Source: Salinivibrio kushneri
GTDB lineage: Bacteria > Pseudomonadota > Gammaproteobacteria > Enterobacterales > Vibrionaceae
Direction: 5' to 3'
Assembly: GCF_027286325.1 (NCBI RefSeq)
Contig: NZ_CP114588.1
Span: forward strand, 62,001 to 126,000
Length of the DNA: 64,000 bases
In this document: positions 1 through 9,275 of the stretch, piece by piece
How the letters are laid out: each line of letters starts with the position of its first letter
Position numbering within the stretch: the first letter of the stretch is position 1
Notes under the pieces: generated by a model
Told to the model about the DNA's origin: nothing
What the model saw: the letters and a program-made list of their open reading frames with translations, nothing else
Database searches by the model: none
Translations under genes and position numbers: made by a program

Positions 1-539
1 CCGAAATGGTGATTGAAAAAGCCAAGCGTTTGGTGGAGCACAAAAAAGACGTGGTTATCTTGCTGGACTCGATCACCCGTCTGGCGCGTGCTTACAACAC
101 GGTTGTGCCATCATCAGGTAAAGTATTGACCGGTGGTGTTGACGCCAATGCCTTGCACCGTCCGAAGCGTTTCTTTGGTGCGGCGCGTAATGTGGAAGAA
201 GGCGGCAGCCTGACCATTATCGCCACTGCGCTGGTAGACACGGGCTCTAAGATGGACGAAGTCATCTACGAAGAGTTTAAAGGCACGGGTAATATGGAAT
301 TGCACCTGTCCCGTAAGATTGCTGAAAAACGTGTTTTCCCTGCTATTGACTTCACCCGCTCTGGTACCCGCCGTGAAGAGTTGCTGACCAAGCCCGATGA
401 ACTACAAAAAATGTGGATCTTGCGCAAAATTGTGCATCCAATGGGCGAGCTGGAAGGCATGGAATTCTTGATTGGTAAATTGGCGATGTCCAAAACCAAC
501 AACGAGTTCTTTGATGCCATGCGTCGGCAAAACTCGTAA
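1..539 (+). CDS. rho: Transcription termination factor Rho (C-terminal part)
   Basis: This is the C-terminal part of the hexameric RNA-dependent ATPase that ends transcription of untranslated RNA. The frame is already open at the window edge, so the N-terminal RNA-binding domain lies outside. The visible part holds the Walker B stretch ([16 protein letters not shown]), the Q-loop/secondary RNA-binding segment around [14 protein letters not shown], the R-loop region and the conserved end [10 protein letters not shown]. Identity to known gammaproteobacterial Rho is obvious by eye. It is followed by its own hairpin terminator, so it is probably a single transcription unit. Confidence 0.98.
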   Translation, partial: EMVIEKAKRLVEHKKDVVILLDSITRLARAYNTVVPSSGKVLTGGVDANALHRPKRFFGAARNVEEGGSLTIIATALVDTGSKMDEVIYEEFKGTGNMELHLSRKIAEKRVFPAIDFTRSGTRREELLTKPDELQKMWILRKIVHPMGELEGMEFLIGKLAMSKTNNEFFDAMRRQNS

Positions 540-558
540 GTGGTGACGCAATAGTGTT

Positions 559-586
559 AAGCACTGCGCATTCGCAGTGCTTTTTT
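559..586 (+). terminator. Intrinsic terminator after rho
   Basis: A perfect 10-bp stem (AAGCACTGCG with CGCAGTGCTT) with a CATT loop is followed by six T residues, 20 bases past the rho stop codon. Confidence 0.9.
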
Positions 587-675
587 ATTGCTCAGCGCAT
601 ACCTAGCTCGCACAATACGAGTCACCAAGGAAAGGTGACGCAGGACGCGTGACACCGAAGATAGGATTGCAACGG

Positions 676-1695
676 ATGGCAAGACGTTTTCGCATCAAGC
701 TAGCAGCGATATGCCTAGGGATCGTGGGCTTTGTTTCCTCCACGGTATCGGCATCCAATGAGCCAGCGGCCGATGGGCAAATCGTAGCTCAGCCTTTTAT
801 TGAGCAAGTGTTAGATAAAGCCAGTACGGCGGATGCGATGCGTACTGCCTTTACCCTCCAAGCCAACGGCGATATCAATGCGCTTGAGTCACACATTCGC
901 CAGCTTCCTCCTCTGACGCGTGAGGCAACCTTGTATCGGCTGCTCTCTTCACCGTTGCGGCTTGATAACGAGAAATGGCGCGATTATCTCGTGACCTTAA
1001 GTCAGCAGCAGCCACACTTTCTGTTACGTCACCAACAAGACGGTTATTGGGTGACCACGCCTGCGTTTCATTACGCCGCCGCGGCGCGCAAGCAGCTTAA
1101 TCGCTACCGCCAGCAGCAATTAACCCAAGAGCTCGGCATGCTATTGAGCTATCGTCAGTTGGTCATTGCTGATTGGGTGAAACCTGATGAGGCCGATTAT
1201 GCGCGACGCCGTGATGCCTTGGTAAGCATGATTGCTGACTATGACGGCGATGGCTTAGCGTATCTGACCGATCAGTATCTTAATGATCCGACTTTAATGT
1301 GGATGCCAGACAACGCGATTTTAGCCGCGTTGGCACAGGCCACGGATCGTCCCGCGTTGTATGAAAGGTTATGGCGCCGAGGCACCGATCAGTATAGCCT
1401 CGCGGCTTTGCACGCGCTGCGTGAACGCGGAGCAGAGCCGTTTGCACTGCAGCAGATGATGGCCGCGGCCGATAACCCCTCGTTGCGTGGACCTGCGATT
1501 CGCCAGCTGGCCAACCTATCACCACTGCCTGCACCGGTTGCCGATTTTCTTCTGACACAACTGTCGCTACGACAAGGCAACCAAGTAGCGCAGCTGCTGG
1601 TGGAGGCGGGTAAAGGTGACTGGTTGAGTAGCTTACAAGATCAGTTAGGGCCGCTTGGGCAGCAGCACATTGCATCTGCGTTGTCGTCGCGCTAA
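676..1695 (+). CDS. Secreted or envelope protein of unknown function
   Basis: I do not recognise the family. The protein is 339 aa from the ATG at 676, which has an AGGA at 663-666. An in-frame GTG at 649 would add nine residues but is placed less well for a signal peptide. The N-terminus is a typical Sec signal (basic MARRFRIK, then a hydrophobic stretch, cleavage near STVSA). The mature part is helical-looking and rich in Ala, Leu, Gln and Arg, with repeated LxxLxxx(A/R) spacing resembling HEAT- or TPR-like solenoids. There are no obvious catalytic residues. It lies between rho and ubiD, 74 bases before ubiD. A proteobacterial solenoid scaffold in the periplasm is a guess. Confidence 0.8.
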   Translation: MARRFRIKLAAICLGIVGFVSSTVSASNEPAADGQIVAQPFIEQVLDKASTADAMRTAFTLQANGDINALESHIRQLPPLTREATLYRLLSSPLRLDNEKWRDYLVTLSQQQPHFLLRHQQDGYWVTTPAFHYAAAARKQLNRYRQQQLTQELGMLLSYRQLVIADWVKPDEADYARRRDALVSMIADYDGDGLAYLTDQYLNDPTLMWMPDNAILAALAQATDRPALYERLWRRGTDQYSLAALHALRERGAEPFALQQMMAAADNPSLRGPAIRQLANLSPLPAPVADFLLTQLSLRQGNQVAQLLVEAGKGDWLSSLQDQLGPLGQQHIASALSSR

Positions 1696-1769
1696 TGTCG
1701 AGCCTTTACCGATCCGGATACCGCTTAACTTGGTATCATAGAGGCGACCATTAACCCGTTGAGCCTGAT

Positions 1770-3239
1770 ATGAAACTTTCCGATCTGCGCGATTTCATTG
1801 ACTACCTTGAAGCTCAAGGTGAGCTAAAACGCATTACCCAGCCGGTTGATCCAGACCTGGAGATGACCGAGATTTGCGACCGCACCCTACGAGCGGGCGG
1901 GCCGGCGCTGTTATTCGAAAACCCAGTGGGGTATGACATCCCGGTGCTGGCGAACCTATTTGGTACGCCCAAACGTGTTGCCCTGGGCATGGGCCGAGAA
2001 GACGTGCTTGAGCTGCGCGAGGTAGGCAAATTGCTTGCTTACCTCAAAGAGCCTGAGCCACCCAAAGGCTTTCGTGATGCCCTCGATAAACTGCCCGTGT
2101 TTCGTCAAGTGCTCAACATGCCAGCGAAAACCGTGCGTCGTCCACGCTGCCAAGAGGTGGTGCTGAGCGGTGATGAGGTCGACTTGGATAAGATTCCGGT
2201 GATGCGCTGCTGGCCCGGGGATGTGGCACCCTTGCTGACCTGGGGGCTGACGATTACCCGCGGACCGAATAAAAAGCGGCAAAACCTCGGCATCTATCGT
2301 CAGCAAAAAATCGGCAAAAACAAAGTGATCATGCGTTGGCTGGCTCATCGCGGTGGCGCGTTAGACTTGCACGATTGGATGCAAGCCCATCCCAACGAGC
2401 CTTTTCCGGTCACCGTGGCTTATGGCGCTGACCCTGCCACCATTCTCGGGGCAGTGACACCGGTGCCTGATACCTTGTCGGAATACGCGTTTGCTGGCTT
2501 ATTGCGCGGCAGTAAAACCGAAGTGGCCAAGTGTATCAGCAATGATTTGGATGTACCGGCCAGTGCGGAAATCGTGATGGAAGGCTACATCGACCCCAAT
2601 GAATACGCGGATGAAGGGCCGTATGGCGATCATACCGGGTACTATAATGAGGTTGAGCGCCACCATGTGTTCACCGTGACGCATCTGACCATGCGCAAAA
2701 AACCGATTTATCATAGCACCTACACGGGGCGTCCACCCGATGAGCCCGCGGTACTGGGCGTGGCGCTGAACGAAGTGTTTGTGCCGATTTTGCAAAAGCA
2801 GTTCCCAGAGATTGTCGATTTCTATCTGCCGCCTGAAGGCTGCTCGTACCGTATGGCGGTGGTGACCATGAAAAAACAATACCCCGGTCATGCTAAGCGA
2901 GTGATGATGGGGGTGTGGTCATTTTTGCGCCAGTTTATGTACACCAAGTTTGTGATAGTGTGTGACGACGACGTCAACGCGCGTGATTGGAATGACGTGA
3001 TCTGGGCGATTACCACGCGTATGGATCCGTCGCGTGATACCGTGATGGTAGACAACACCCCGATTGACTCACTCGACTTTGCCTCACCTGTGGTGGGGCT
3101 GGGATCGAAAATGGGTCTCGATGCCACCAATAAATGGCAAGGGGAGACCGATCGCGAGTGGGGCACACCGATTGCGAAAGACCCAGAGGTCGTCGCACGT
3201 GTCGATGCGATTTGGGATGAATTAGGGATCTTAGACTAA
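1770..3239 (+). CDS. ubiD: 4-hydroxy-3-polyprenylbenzoate decarboxylase UbiD
   Basis: UbiD removes the carboxyl group from 3-octaprenyl-4-hydroxybenzoate in ubiquinone synthesis, using the prenylated FMN cofactor made by UbiX. At 489 aa it has the usual family length. Recognisable features are the start [22 protein letters not shown], shared with E. coli UbiD, the [16 protein letters not shown] stretch, and the [12 protein letters not shown] segment whose Glu (about residue 282) is the family's catalytic acid. The next gene encodes the flavin reductase Fre, a neighbour of ubiD in enteric bacteria. UbiA and UbiC lie about 30 kb away in this window. Confidence 0.97.
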   Translation: MKLSDLRDFIDYLEAQGELKRITQPVDPDLEMTEICDRTLRAGGPALLFENPVGYDIPVLANLFGTPKRVALGMGREDVLELREVGKLLAYLKEPEPPKGFRDALDKLPVFRQVLNMPAKTVRRPRCQEVVLSGDEVDLDKIPVMRCWPGDVAPLLTWGLTITRGPNKKRQNLGIYRQQKIGKNKVIMRWLAHRGGALDLHDWMQAHPNEPFPVTVAYGADPATILGAVTPVPDTLSEYAFAGLLRGSKTEVAKCISNDLDVPASAEIVMEGYIDPNEYADEGPYGDHTGYYNEVERHHVFTVTHLTMRKKPIYHSTYTGRPPDEPAVLGVALNEVFVPILQKQFPEIVDFYLPPEGCSYRMAVVTMKKQYPGHAKRVMMGVWSFLRQFMYTKFVIVCDDDVNARDWNDVIWAITTRMDPSRDTVMVDNTPIDSLDFASPVVGLGSKMGLDATNKWQGETDREWGTPIAKDPEVVARVDAIWDELGILD

Positions 3240-3352
3240 TCCTATTGGAATGCGCTAGCATTCACCGTTAACGATAAAAACACAGCCCAAGGCGGTAGTG
3301 ATGCCGCCTCTTATAACCTCATCGGCTGTAGCAAAACGAACAGAGGAAAAGA

Positions 3353-4069
3353 ATGTCGATACTATGTGAAGTGACAGCCGTTGAGCCGTTGGCATGTCAC
3401 ACCTACCGCATTGTCCTAAAGCCACAGCAGGCGGTGAGCTACCAGCCAGGGCAATACGTGATGGCAGTGATGGGCGAAAAAGATAAGCGCCCGTTTTCGC
3501 TGGCGAGTAGCCCATGCCGTGAAGATGGTGCCGAACTCGAACTACACGTTGGCGCGGCAGACGAGAACCCGTTTGCGTTAGAAGTGGTTGAGAAAGCCAA
3601 AGCCGTGCTAGAAAGCGGTGAAGCGGGCTTTGAAATTACTGAGCCTGCCGGTGATGCTTGGCTACGTGATAGCGATCGCCCCCTGTTGTTGATTGCCGGC
3701 GGTACCGGTTTTTCTTACGTGCGCAGCATGGTCGATCACTGTATTAGTCAAGAAATACAGTCTCCAATCTTTATTTATTGGGGCGCGCGTACTCCTTGTC
3801 AGCTTTATGCCCATGATGAGATGCAAGCACTGACTGAGTCACATAGCAATATTACCTTCATGCCCGTGGTGGAGCAGGCTGAAGGCGAGTGGCGCGGTAA
3901 AGTAGGCAATGTATTAGAAGCGGTGATGGAAGATTTTGTCAGCCTAGGCGCTTATGACATTTATATCGCGGGCCGTTTTGAAATGGCAGGTGTGGCACGC
4001 GACATGTTCTGTAAAGAGCGTGGTGTGAGTCGTGATCACCTATACTCAGACGCGTTTGCCTTTATCTGA
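3353..4069 (+). CDS. fre: NAD(P)H-flavin reductase Fre
   Basis: Fre reduces free FMN, FAD and riboflavin with NAD(P)H in the cytoplasm. The products serve ferric iron reduction, ribonucleotide reductase activation and, in luminous relatives, luciferase. The protein is 238 aa, close to the usual 233-237. It has the flavin-binding RPFSLASSP motif near residue 45 and the nicotinamide-binding [11 protein letters not shown] motif near residue 117, in the ferredoxin-NADP reductase fold order. The ATG at 3353 follows GAGGAAAAGA. It sits 113 bases after ubiD and ends in a strong hairpin shared with the opposing gene. Confidence 0.96.
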   Translation: MSILCEVTAVEPLACHTYRIVLKPQQAVSYQPGQYVMAVMGEKDKRPFSLASSPCREDGAELELHVGAADENPFALEVVEKAKAVLESGEAGFEITEPAGDAWLRDSDRPLLLIAGGTGFSYVRSMVDHCISQEIQSPIFIYWGARTPCQLYAHDEMQALTESHSNITFMPVVEQAEGEWRGKVGNVLEAVMEDFVSLGAYDIYIAGRFEMAGVARDMFCKERGVSRDHLYSDAFAFI

Positions 4070-4093
4070 TTAAGTCTTTTTTCTCGGGTAAGT

Positions 4094-4124
4094 AAACAGG
4101 CAGGGATTTCCCTGCCTGTTTTAT
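4094..4124. terminator. Bidirectional terminator between fre and the EamA gene
   Basis: An 11-bp perfect stem (AACAGGCAGGG with CCCTGCCTGTT) is closed by an ATTT loop. It has a T-rich right flank, and on the left only the AAA preceding the stem. It sits between two convergent genes. Confidence 0.85.
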
Positions 4125-4167
4125 ATTTAGGTGACTGAGATGTTGGGGCGGCCCACCGTGGTACGCC

Positions 4168-5067
4168 CTACTGTGGGGCGGCACTTCGCTGGGCGGCACT
4201 CCGCTGGGCTTCGACGCGGCGCTTTACCCAGGTTTGGTTAAACCACAGTGCGGCTAAAATTAGCACCCCGCCACTGAGTAAGGGCAGCAGATCCGCATCA
4301 CGGTTCCAGATCAATACATTGACCACAATGCCGGCTGGAATTAAGGCGTTATTCATCACTGCAAGCGCCCCCGCATTCACCAGCGTCGCTCCCTTATTCC
4401 AAAAGAAGTAGCCCAGCCCTGAGGCGATGGTGCCTAGGTAGATTAATACACCCCACTGGGTGGGTGTCGTGGGCAGTTTGTCACTGTTGCCCAGCAGGGC
4501 GAAAGCCAGCACACCCACCACTAAGGCGCCAAGATAAAACCATCCAAACACCGCATGCTGAGGCAATTGAGTGTGCTCTTTCTCAAGCAGGTATTTGTAA
4601 CCGACTTGGCCAATCGCAAAGCAAAGGTTCGCCCCTTGCACCACCAAAAAGCCGACCAGAAAATCTGGGTTGACGGTGGCATAGCGGATCACCACGGCGC
4701 CGAGCACCGCCATCGCGGCGGTGACCAGATACCACGCGCTAAACTGGCGCTTCAAGGCATCGTAAATCAAGGTGACGTAAAGCGGGGTAAAGACGGTAAA
4801 CAGCAGTACCTCTGGCACCGACAAAAATAAAAAGGACTGATAGAAAAAGCAGTACATAATGCCGAGTTGAAAGGCGCCGACCAACATCAGCTTGGCGGCA
4901 AACACTGGTTTTACTTGGCGAGGACGCAAAAAAGGCAAAAACACCAATCCGGCCAATACAATCCTCATCAGGACGGAAAAGTAACTGTCCACTTGGCCGG
5001 CGAGATACACGCCAATCAGGCTAAATGAAAAGGCCCACAGCAGTGTCACGCCGCTAAGATACCCCAT
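4168..5067 (-). CDS. EamA/DMT-family transporter
   Basis: Inner-membrane permease of the drug/metabolite transporter superfamily, 299 aa with about ten hydrophobic segments in two EamA repeats. The substrate cannot be told; related proteins export amino acids, amines or other metabolites. I chose the ATG at 5067 (MGYLSGVTLLWAF) because AAGGA precedes it and the first membrane span begins there; the open frame continues 43 codons further upstream without membrane character. The C-terminus carries a small duplication (AAQRSAAQRSAAPQ) encoded by two 15-bp repeats at 4178-4207, suggesting recent slippage. It is transcribed away from uspA with 150 bases between them. Confidence 0.88.
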   Translation of the reverse strand: MGYLSGVTLLWAFSFSLIGVYLAGQVDSYFSVLMRIVLAGLVFLPFLRPRQVKPVFAAKLMLVGAFQLGIMYCFFYQSFLFLSVPEVLLFTVFTPLYVTLIYDALKRQFSAWYLVTAAMAVLGAVVIRYATVNPDFLVGFLVVQGANLCFAIGQVGYKYLLEKEHTQLPQHAVFGWFYLGALVVGVLAFALLGNSDKLPTTPTQWGVLIYLGTIASGLGYFFWNKGATLVNAGALAVMNNALIPAGIVVNVLIWNRDADLLPLLSGGVLILAALWFNQTWVKRRVEAQRSAAQRSAAPQ

Positions 5068-5217
5068 GGCTTCGATTCCTTCGATAAAGTGATAAAAAGG
5101 GCAGTGTACCGTTTCGTCGCGGGGACGCAATCGGTTCGTCTTGCGTAAGTAAGAGTAGGCGATCGTGGAAGCAGAAGGCGGGATCGCCGCCTTCACAGGA
5201 AAGAAAGAGCGGTGCGG

Positions 5218-5643
5218 CTAGTCGCGGATAGGCACCATCAACAAATCGACCGGTGTTTTATTGAGTAATTGCTTGGTGGAGGACAGCAGTGAGCTCCAAA
5301 AATCCTGGTGGTGGCCGACCACAACCAGATCAATGCCCATGTTTTGAATCGACTCCGTGATTTCTTCGGCCAAATCGCCGCTGCTCACCAAGGTATGTGT
5401 CACGGCACTTTGCGCATCACTGGCCAGTTGATTGAGCTTTTGCTGCGCCTCTTCAATCACGCGATTACGCGATTCGACTAAGTTGATATCGATGAGCCCA
5501 GTGTAGAGCTCCGCATAGTTGACGTCGATATGCACCAAGGAGAGCTGGGCGTTGAGGGCACTGGCTAAGGCATCGGCTTTTTTGAGCAGGCGTTCACTGT
5601 CATCTGATAAATCGACAGCAACCAAAATATGCTTGTATGACAT
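5218..5643 (-). CDS. uspA: Universal stress protein A
   Basis: Small cytoplasmic alpha/beta protein induced by growth arrest and many stresses. It is 141 aa from the ATG at 5643, preceded by AAGGA; the E. coli protein is 144 aa and begins almost identically (M-YKHILVAVDLS). Shared landmarks are HVDVNY-like HIDVNYAELYTGLIDINL and VVVGHHQDFWS. The UspA subclass lacks the GxxGxxx(S/T) ATP-binding pattern, consistent with what is seen. It is divergent from ftnA across 221 bases, and uspB follows ftnA, so a ferritin gene sits inside the uspA-uspB neighbourhood. Confidence 0.96.
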   Translation of the reverse strand: MSYKHILVAVDLSDDSERLLKKADALASALNAQLSLVHIDVNYAELYTGLIDINLVESRNRVIEEAQQKLNQLASDAQSAVTHTLVSSGDLAEEITESIQNMGIDLVVVGHHQDFWSSLLSSTKQLLNKTPVDLLMVPIRD

Positions 5644-5864
5644 AGGGTTATCCTTTTTCTTCGAGGTTGTCATCGCAGTCTAGCGAGCTTGCGTATAAAA
5701 AACAGTCACTGTGATCGCATTCCGATCAACAATTCGACGATGACACGAGTCATAAATTCGATACAAGACTCGGTATCGATGCAGTTAGTCGGCGTGATCC
5801 GCTTGAAAACCAACGTGCTGCTGGTCAGAATGGCAGCTAACCCCAAATAAAGAGGATGTTTTAT

Positions 5865-6395
5865 ATGCTAGCACCTGCCATGGTTGACAGGCTCAATGAG
5901 CAGATCAATTTGGAGTTTTTCTCATCAAATCTATACTTACAAATGAGCGCTTGGTGTGAGGATCAAGGCTTCGAAGGAGCCGCGCGATTCCTGCATAAGC
6001 ACGCACAAGAAGAAATGCAGCATATGCAGCGCCTTTTTACTTACGTCAGCGAGACAGGGGCGATGCCTATTTTGGGTTCGATTGACGCGCCGCGTCATGA
6101 GTTCGCTTCACTGGGCGAAGTGTTTCGTGAAACCTATCAGCACGAGCGCTTAATAACGGAAAAGATTAACAGCTTGGCGCACGTTGCGTTTACCACGCAA
6201 GATTATTCAACCTTCAACTTCTTGCAGTGGTATGTGGCGGAGCAGCATGAAGAAGAGAAGCTGTTTAAAGGCATACTCGATAAGATCGAGTTAGTCGGCG
6301 AAGATGGTAAGGCTTTGTTCTTTATCGACAAAGACTTGGCATCGATGGCAGTTGAAGAGTCTACGTCAGTGATGGACGGCTCAGCAGGGCAGTAA
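5865..6395 (+). CDS. ftnA: Bacterial non-heme ferritin FtnA
   Basis: Ferritin subunits form a 24-mer shell that oxidises Fe(II) and stores iron as a mineral. From the ATG at 5865 the protein is 176 aa and aligns with E. coli FtnA from residue 1. The ferroxidase ligands are at the expected places: Glu17, Glu49/Glu50 and His53 (QEEMQH), with later Glu residues in [10 protein letters not shown] and AEQHEEEKL. An ATG three codons earlier (5856) overlaps the AGAGGA Shine-Dalgarno itself and is therefore unlikely. It sits between uspA (divergent) and uspB (52 bases downstream), linking iron storage with stationary-phase stress genes. Confidence 0.97.
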   Translation: MLAPAMVDRLNEQINLEFFSSNLYLQMSAWCEDQGFEGAARFLHKHAQEEMQHMQRLFTYVSETGAMPILGSIDAPRHEFASLGEVFRETYQHERLITEKINSLAHVAFTTQDYSTFNFLQWYVAEQHEEEKLFKGILDKIELVGEDGKALFFIDKDLASMAVEESTSVMDGSAGQ

Positions 6396-6406
6396 TCGAC
6401 TTACCC

Positions 6407-6441
6407 CTCCCTCTGAGCGCTATCCGGCGTAGCGGAGGGAG
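6407..6441 (+). promoter_or_regulatory. Hairpin covering the uspB ribosome-binding site
   Basis: CTCCCTC (6407-6413) is complementary to GAGGGAG (6435-6441), and inside it CGCTA pairs with TAGCG. A four-base bulge lies on one side and a seven-base loop closes the structure. The downstream arm is the purine-rich Shine-Dalgarno of uspB (ATG at 6448), so folding would hide it. There is no T-run, so it is not a plain terminator. That it regulates translation is my inference. Confidence 0.5.
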
Positions 6442-6447
6442 AGGTCT

Positions 6448-6795
6448 ATGAACGGTGATATCCTAATCGTGGCAGTATTTACCGTCACACTGATTAATTT
6501 CGCGCGCTACCTGTCTTCATTGCGCGCGCTGGTTGTGATGTTACGCGACGCCAATCCGCTGCTTTATCAGCAAATTTGTCGTGGAGATAACAACTTTTTC
6601 TCACTCTCACCCCAAGGCGATATCTCTCGGCAAAAACGCTTGTACCAATACATTCGCAGTCAGGAGTATCTGCATCACCACGATGAAGTTTTCGTGGGAA
6701 AATGCAACAAAGTACGCCACCTGTTCATCCTTAACGCTGCGCTGTCTGGTGCCTTGCTCGCGACCTTTTTTCTTGTCGCTTTTGCGGGCTGGTAA
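6448..6795 (+). CDS. uspB: Universal stress protein B
   Basis: Small inner-membrane protein of 115 aa (E. coli 111 aa) with hydrophobic segments at residues 4-24 and about 93-113 and a basic, histidine-rich middle. Shared landmarks with E. coli UspB are INFARYLSSLRAL, ANPLLYQQ, the SQEYLHHHDEVFVGKC stretch and LFILNAAL. In E. coli it is sigma-S dependent and needed for ethanol resistance in stationary phase; its biochemical role is unknown. It follows ftnA closely and could be cotranscribed, but the hairpin over its ribosome-binding site suggests separate control. Confidence 0.93.
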   Translation: MNGDILIVAVFTVTLINFARYLSSLRALVVMLRDANPLLYQQICRGDNNFFSLSPQGDISRQKRLYQYIRSQEYLHHHDEVFVGKCNKVRHLFILNAALSGALLATFFLVAFAGW

Positions 6796-6816
6796 GCGGA
6801 CGCCAACAAATTCGAC

Positions 6817-6847
6817 AAAATGCTGACCTCGGTCAGCATTTTTTTTG
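6817..6847 (+). terminator. Intrinsic terminator after uspB
   Basis: Stem TGCTGACC with GGTCAGCA, extended by AAAA/TTTT pairs, a two-base TC apex and a run of eight T residues. Confidence 0.9.
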
Positions 6848-6892
6848 TTAACCTGACGCCACTACTTGGATCACAGCGTAATTGAGGGAATC

Positions 6893-8014
6893 ATGCAAAG
6901 CCTACTCCAATGGTGGCAGTCGCTTCATGAGGCAGCGGCGTGGGAATGGATCTCTGATGTTGTCACGTTAACGGGCATCAGTGCCATTGCCTGGACGATT
7001 TGGCACGTGCTGGTTGGGCGGCTGAAAGCCTTAGCGGAAAAGACCATCACCCGCTGGGACGACATCATCTGGCCGGCGATCGACACGCCTTTAAGTGTGT
7101 TGATTTGGTTATGGCCAGCTTCTCATTCGCTCGAAATCATTGTCGATAATACCTTAGGCAATGTTTCACTCAGTTGGCTCACCTTGGTGCAAGATTTGGT
7201 GGTGATCTGGGTCATCATTTGGGTGCTGTTACGCCTGGTTAACAGCGGCGAGCAGGTGATGATTGAGACGAGCAAACGCGATCACACCACCATCAATACC
7301 TTGGGTAATGTGCTTCGTGCACTTTTTGTGTGCTTCGGGATGCTGTCCTTGCTCAAAAGCCTGGGGGTCAGTGTTTCTGGCCTACTGACCGTTGGTGGGG
7401 TCGGGGGTTTAATTGTTGGTTTTGCCGCCAAGGATTTGCTGTCGAACTTCTTCGGTGGGGTGATGATTTACTTTGACCGCCCGTTTAAAGTGGGTGACTG
7501 GGTACGCTCCCCTGATCGCAACATTGAGGGCACGGTGGAAAAAATTGGTATTCGCATGACGGTGGTACGCACCTTTGATTTGCGCCCTTTATACGTGCCC
7601 AACTCGGTATTCAGTAACGTAGTGGTGGAAAACCCCTCGCGGATGCTGAATCGCCGCATTTATGAAACCATCGGACTGCGCTACCAAGACGCCGATAAAA
7701 TCAGCGCGGTGATTGATGATGTGTATGCCATGCTTGAAGCCCACCCGGACATCGAGACGCGACAAACCTTGATTGTGAACTTCAACAGCTTTGGCCCACA
7801 CTCGCTCGATTTCTTTATTTACACCTTCACCAAAACGGTGAACTGGCAACGTTATCACCGCGTGAAGCAAGATGTGTTGCTGCAAGTGATTGGTATTATT
7901 CATCAGCACGGTGCGGATATTGCTTTCCCAACCCGTACGCTGCATATGGATCCAAGCATGATAGCTCAGGGCGCCGATGCCATGGTGCCGCCGCCTGAAG
8001 CGCAGGCGCGTTAA
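6893..8014 (+). CDS. MscS-family mechanosensitive ion channel
   Basis: Inner-membrane channel that opens under membrane tension and releases solutes on hypo-osmotic shock. It is 373 aa from the ATG at 6893 (GAGGGA upstream). There are about four to five hydrophobic segments, then the pore-lining TM3 with its glycine-alanine pattern (VGGVGGLIVGFAAKDLLSNFFGGVMIYFDRPF). The beta domain (VGDWVRSPDRNIEGTVEKIGIRMT) and cytoplasmic alpha/beta domain follow. It is larger than E. coli MscS (286 aa), nearer YbdG/MscM-type paralogues. The context of a salt-adapted genome fits. The exact subfamily is not assigned. Confidence 0.92.
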   Translation: MQSLLQWWQSLHEAAAWEWISDVVTLTGISAIAWTIWHVLVGRLKALAEKTITRWDDIIWPAIDTPLSVLIWLWPASHSLEIIVDNTLGNVSLSWLTLVQDLVVIWVIIWVLLRLVNSGEQVMIETSKRDHTTINTLGNVLRALFVCFGMLSLLKSLGVSVSGLLTVGGVGGLIVGFAAKDLLSNFFGGVMIYFDRPFKVGDWVRSPDRNIEGTVEKIGIRMTVVRTFDLRPLYVPNSVFSNVVVENPSRMLNRRIYETIGLRYQDADKISAVIDDVYAMLEAHPDIETRQTLIVNFNSFGPHSLDFFIYTFTKTVNWQRYHRVKQDVLLQVIGIIHQHGADIAFPTRTLHMDPSMIAQGADAMVPPPEAQAR

Positions 8015-8090
8015 ATCGCGCTTGCCGCTCACGTGCGGGCTGCTACAATGCCGCTCCCACAGGGTGAGCAGATAATAAACAGGTAAGCGT

Positions 8091-9275
8091 GTGACTGAGT
8101 ATGATGTAATTGTGATTGGCGCCGGTGCGGCAGGATTGATGTGTGCGGCACAAGCCGGCCAACGTGGCCGCCGCGTTTTGGTGGTGGATCATGCCAAAAA
8201 GCCGGGCCGCAAGATCCTGATCTCGGGCGGCGGACGCTGCAATTTCACCAACTATGACGTCACCGCCAATAACTTCCTGTGTGAAAACCCGCACTTCGTC
8301 AAATCCGCATTGGCGCAATACAGCCAATGGGACTTTATTGGTCTGGTGGCCACCCATGGCGTGGCCTATCACGAGCGTGACCACGGCCAGCTATTTTGTG
8401 ATGACAGCGCTAAAGATATCGTTAACCTGCTGTTGGCTGAATGCGACCAAGCCACCATCAGTCAACGCTATCGCTGTGAAGTGCATGATATCGTGCAAGA
8501 AGAAACCGGCTTTCGCCTTAAACTCAATGGTGAGCCGGTACGCTGCCAGTCGTTGGTGGTCGCCACAGGCGGCCTTTCGATGCCCAAGCTTGGCGCCACC
8601 CCCTTTGGTTACCAACTTGCCGAGCAATTTGGCCTAAAAGTGCTGCCCACTCGCGCCGCCTTGGTGCCGTATACCTTGCACCAAGAAGACAAAACGCGCT
8701 TTGCCGATATTTCCGGGGTGTCGGTGCCATGTTCGATCACCACTGAGTCTGGGGTGTGCTTTACCGAGAATCTGCTCTTTACCCACCGCGGCTTATCGGG
8801 ACCAGCGGTATTGCAAACCTCCTCGTTTTGGCAGCCGGGTGAAGCGGTCACCATCGATTTACTCCCCAGTGAGTCGCTAAAAGACGTGCTGGTGGCGATG
8901 CGTGATAAGCATCCCAACCAAACCTTAAAAACCTCACTGTCTCGCCTATTCCCCAAACGCTTGGTCGAGGTCTTGATTGCGCGCGATAGCTTGCCAGATA
9001 AACCGCTCAAACAGCTCGATGACAAGCAGCTCGATCAACTTCATCACTACTTTCACCAGTGGTCTATTGCCCCAAACGGCACTGAAGGTTACCGCACCGC
9101 AGAAGTGACGCTTGGTGGGGTAGATACCCACGCAATTTCCTCGAAAACCCTTGAAGCGCGAGATATTCCCGGCCTGTATTTTATCGGTGAAGTGCTAGAT
9201 GTCACCGGCTGGCTCGGCGGCTATAACTTCCAATGGGCTTGGAGCTCCGGCTGGGTAGCTGGGCAGCATGTATAA
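8091..9275 (+). CDS. yhiN: YhiN/HI0933-family FAD-dependent oxidoreductase
   Basis: Predicted flavoprotein of 394 aa starting at a GTG at 8091. It shows the FAD dinucleotide-binding loop GAGAAGLMCAAQAG near residue 10, then GGGRCNFTN, which marks the HI0933/BaiN family, and a C-terminal FAD-contact stretch (IPGLYFIGEVLDVTGWLGGYNFQWAWSSG). The reaction in this subgroup is unknown; gut relatives called BaiN act on bile acids, but that should not be transferred here. In E. coli yhiN also lies near pitA-uspB-uspA, so the neighbourhood is conserved. Confidence 0.92.
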   Translation: MTEYDVIVIGAGAAGLMCAAQAGQRGRRVLVVDHAKKPGRKILISGGGRCNFTNYDVTANNFLCENPHFVKSALAQYSQWDFIGLVATHGVAYHERDHGQLFCDDSAKDIVNLLLAECDQATISQRYRCEVHDIVQEETGFRLKLNGEPVRCQSLVVATGGLSMPKLGATPFGYQLAEQFGLKVLPTRAALVPYTLHQEDKTRFADISGVSVPCSITTESGVCFTENLLFTHRGLSGPAVLQTSSFWQPGEAVTIDLLPSESLKDVLVAMRDKHPNQTLKTSLSRLFPKRLVEVLIARDSLPDKPLKQLDDKQLDQLHHYFHQWSIAPNGTEGYRTAEVTLGGVDTHAISSKTLEARDIPGLYFIGEVLDVTGWLGGYNFQWAWSSGWVAGQHV

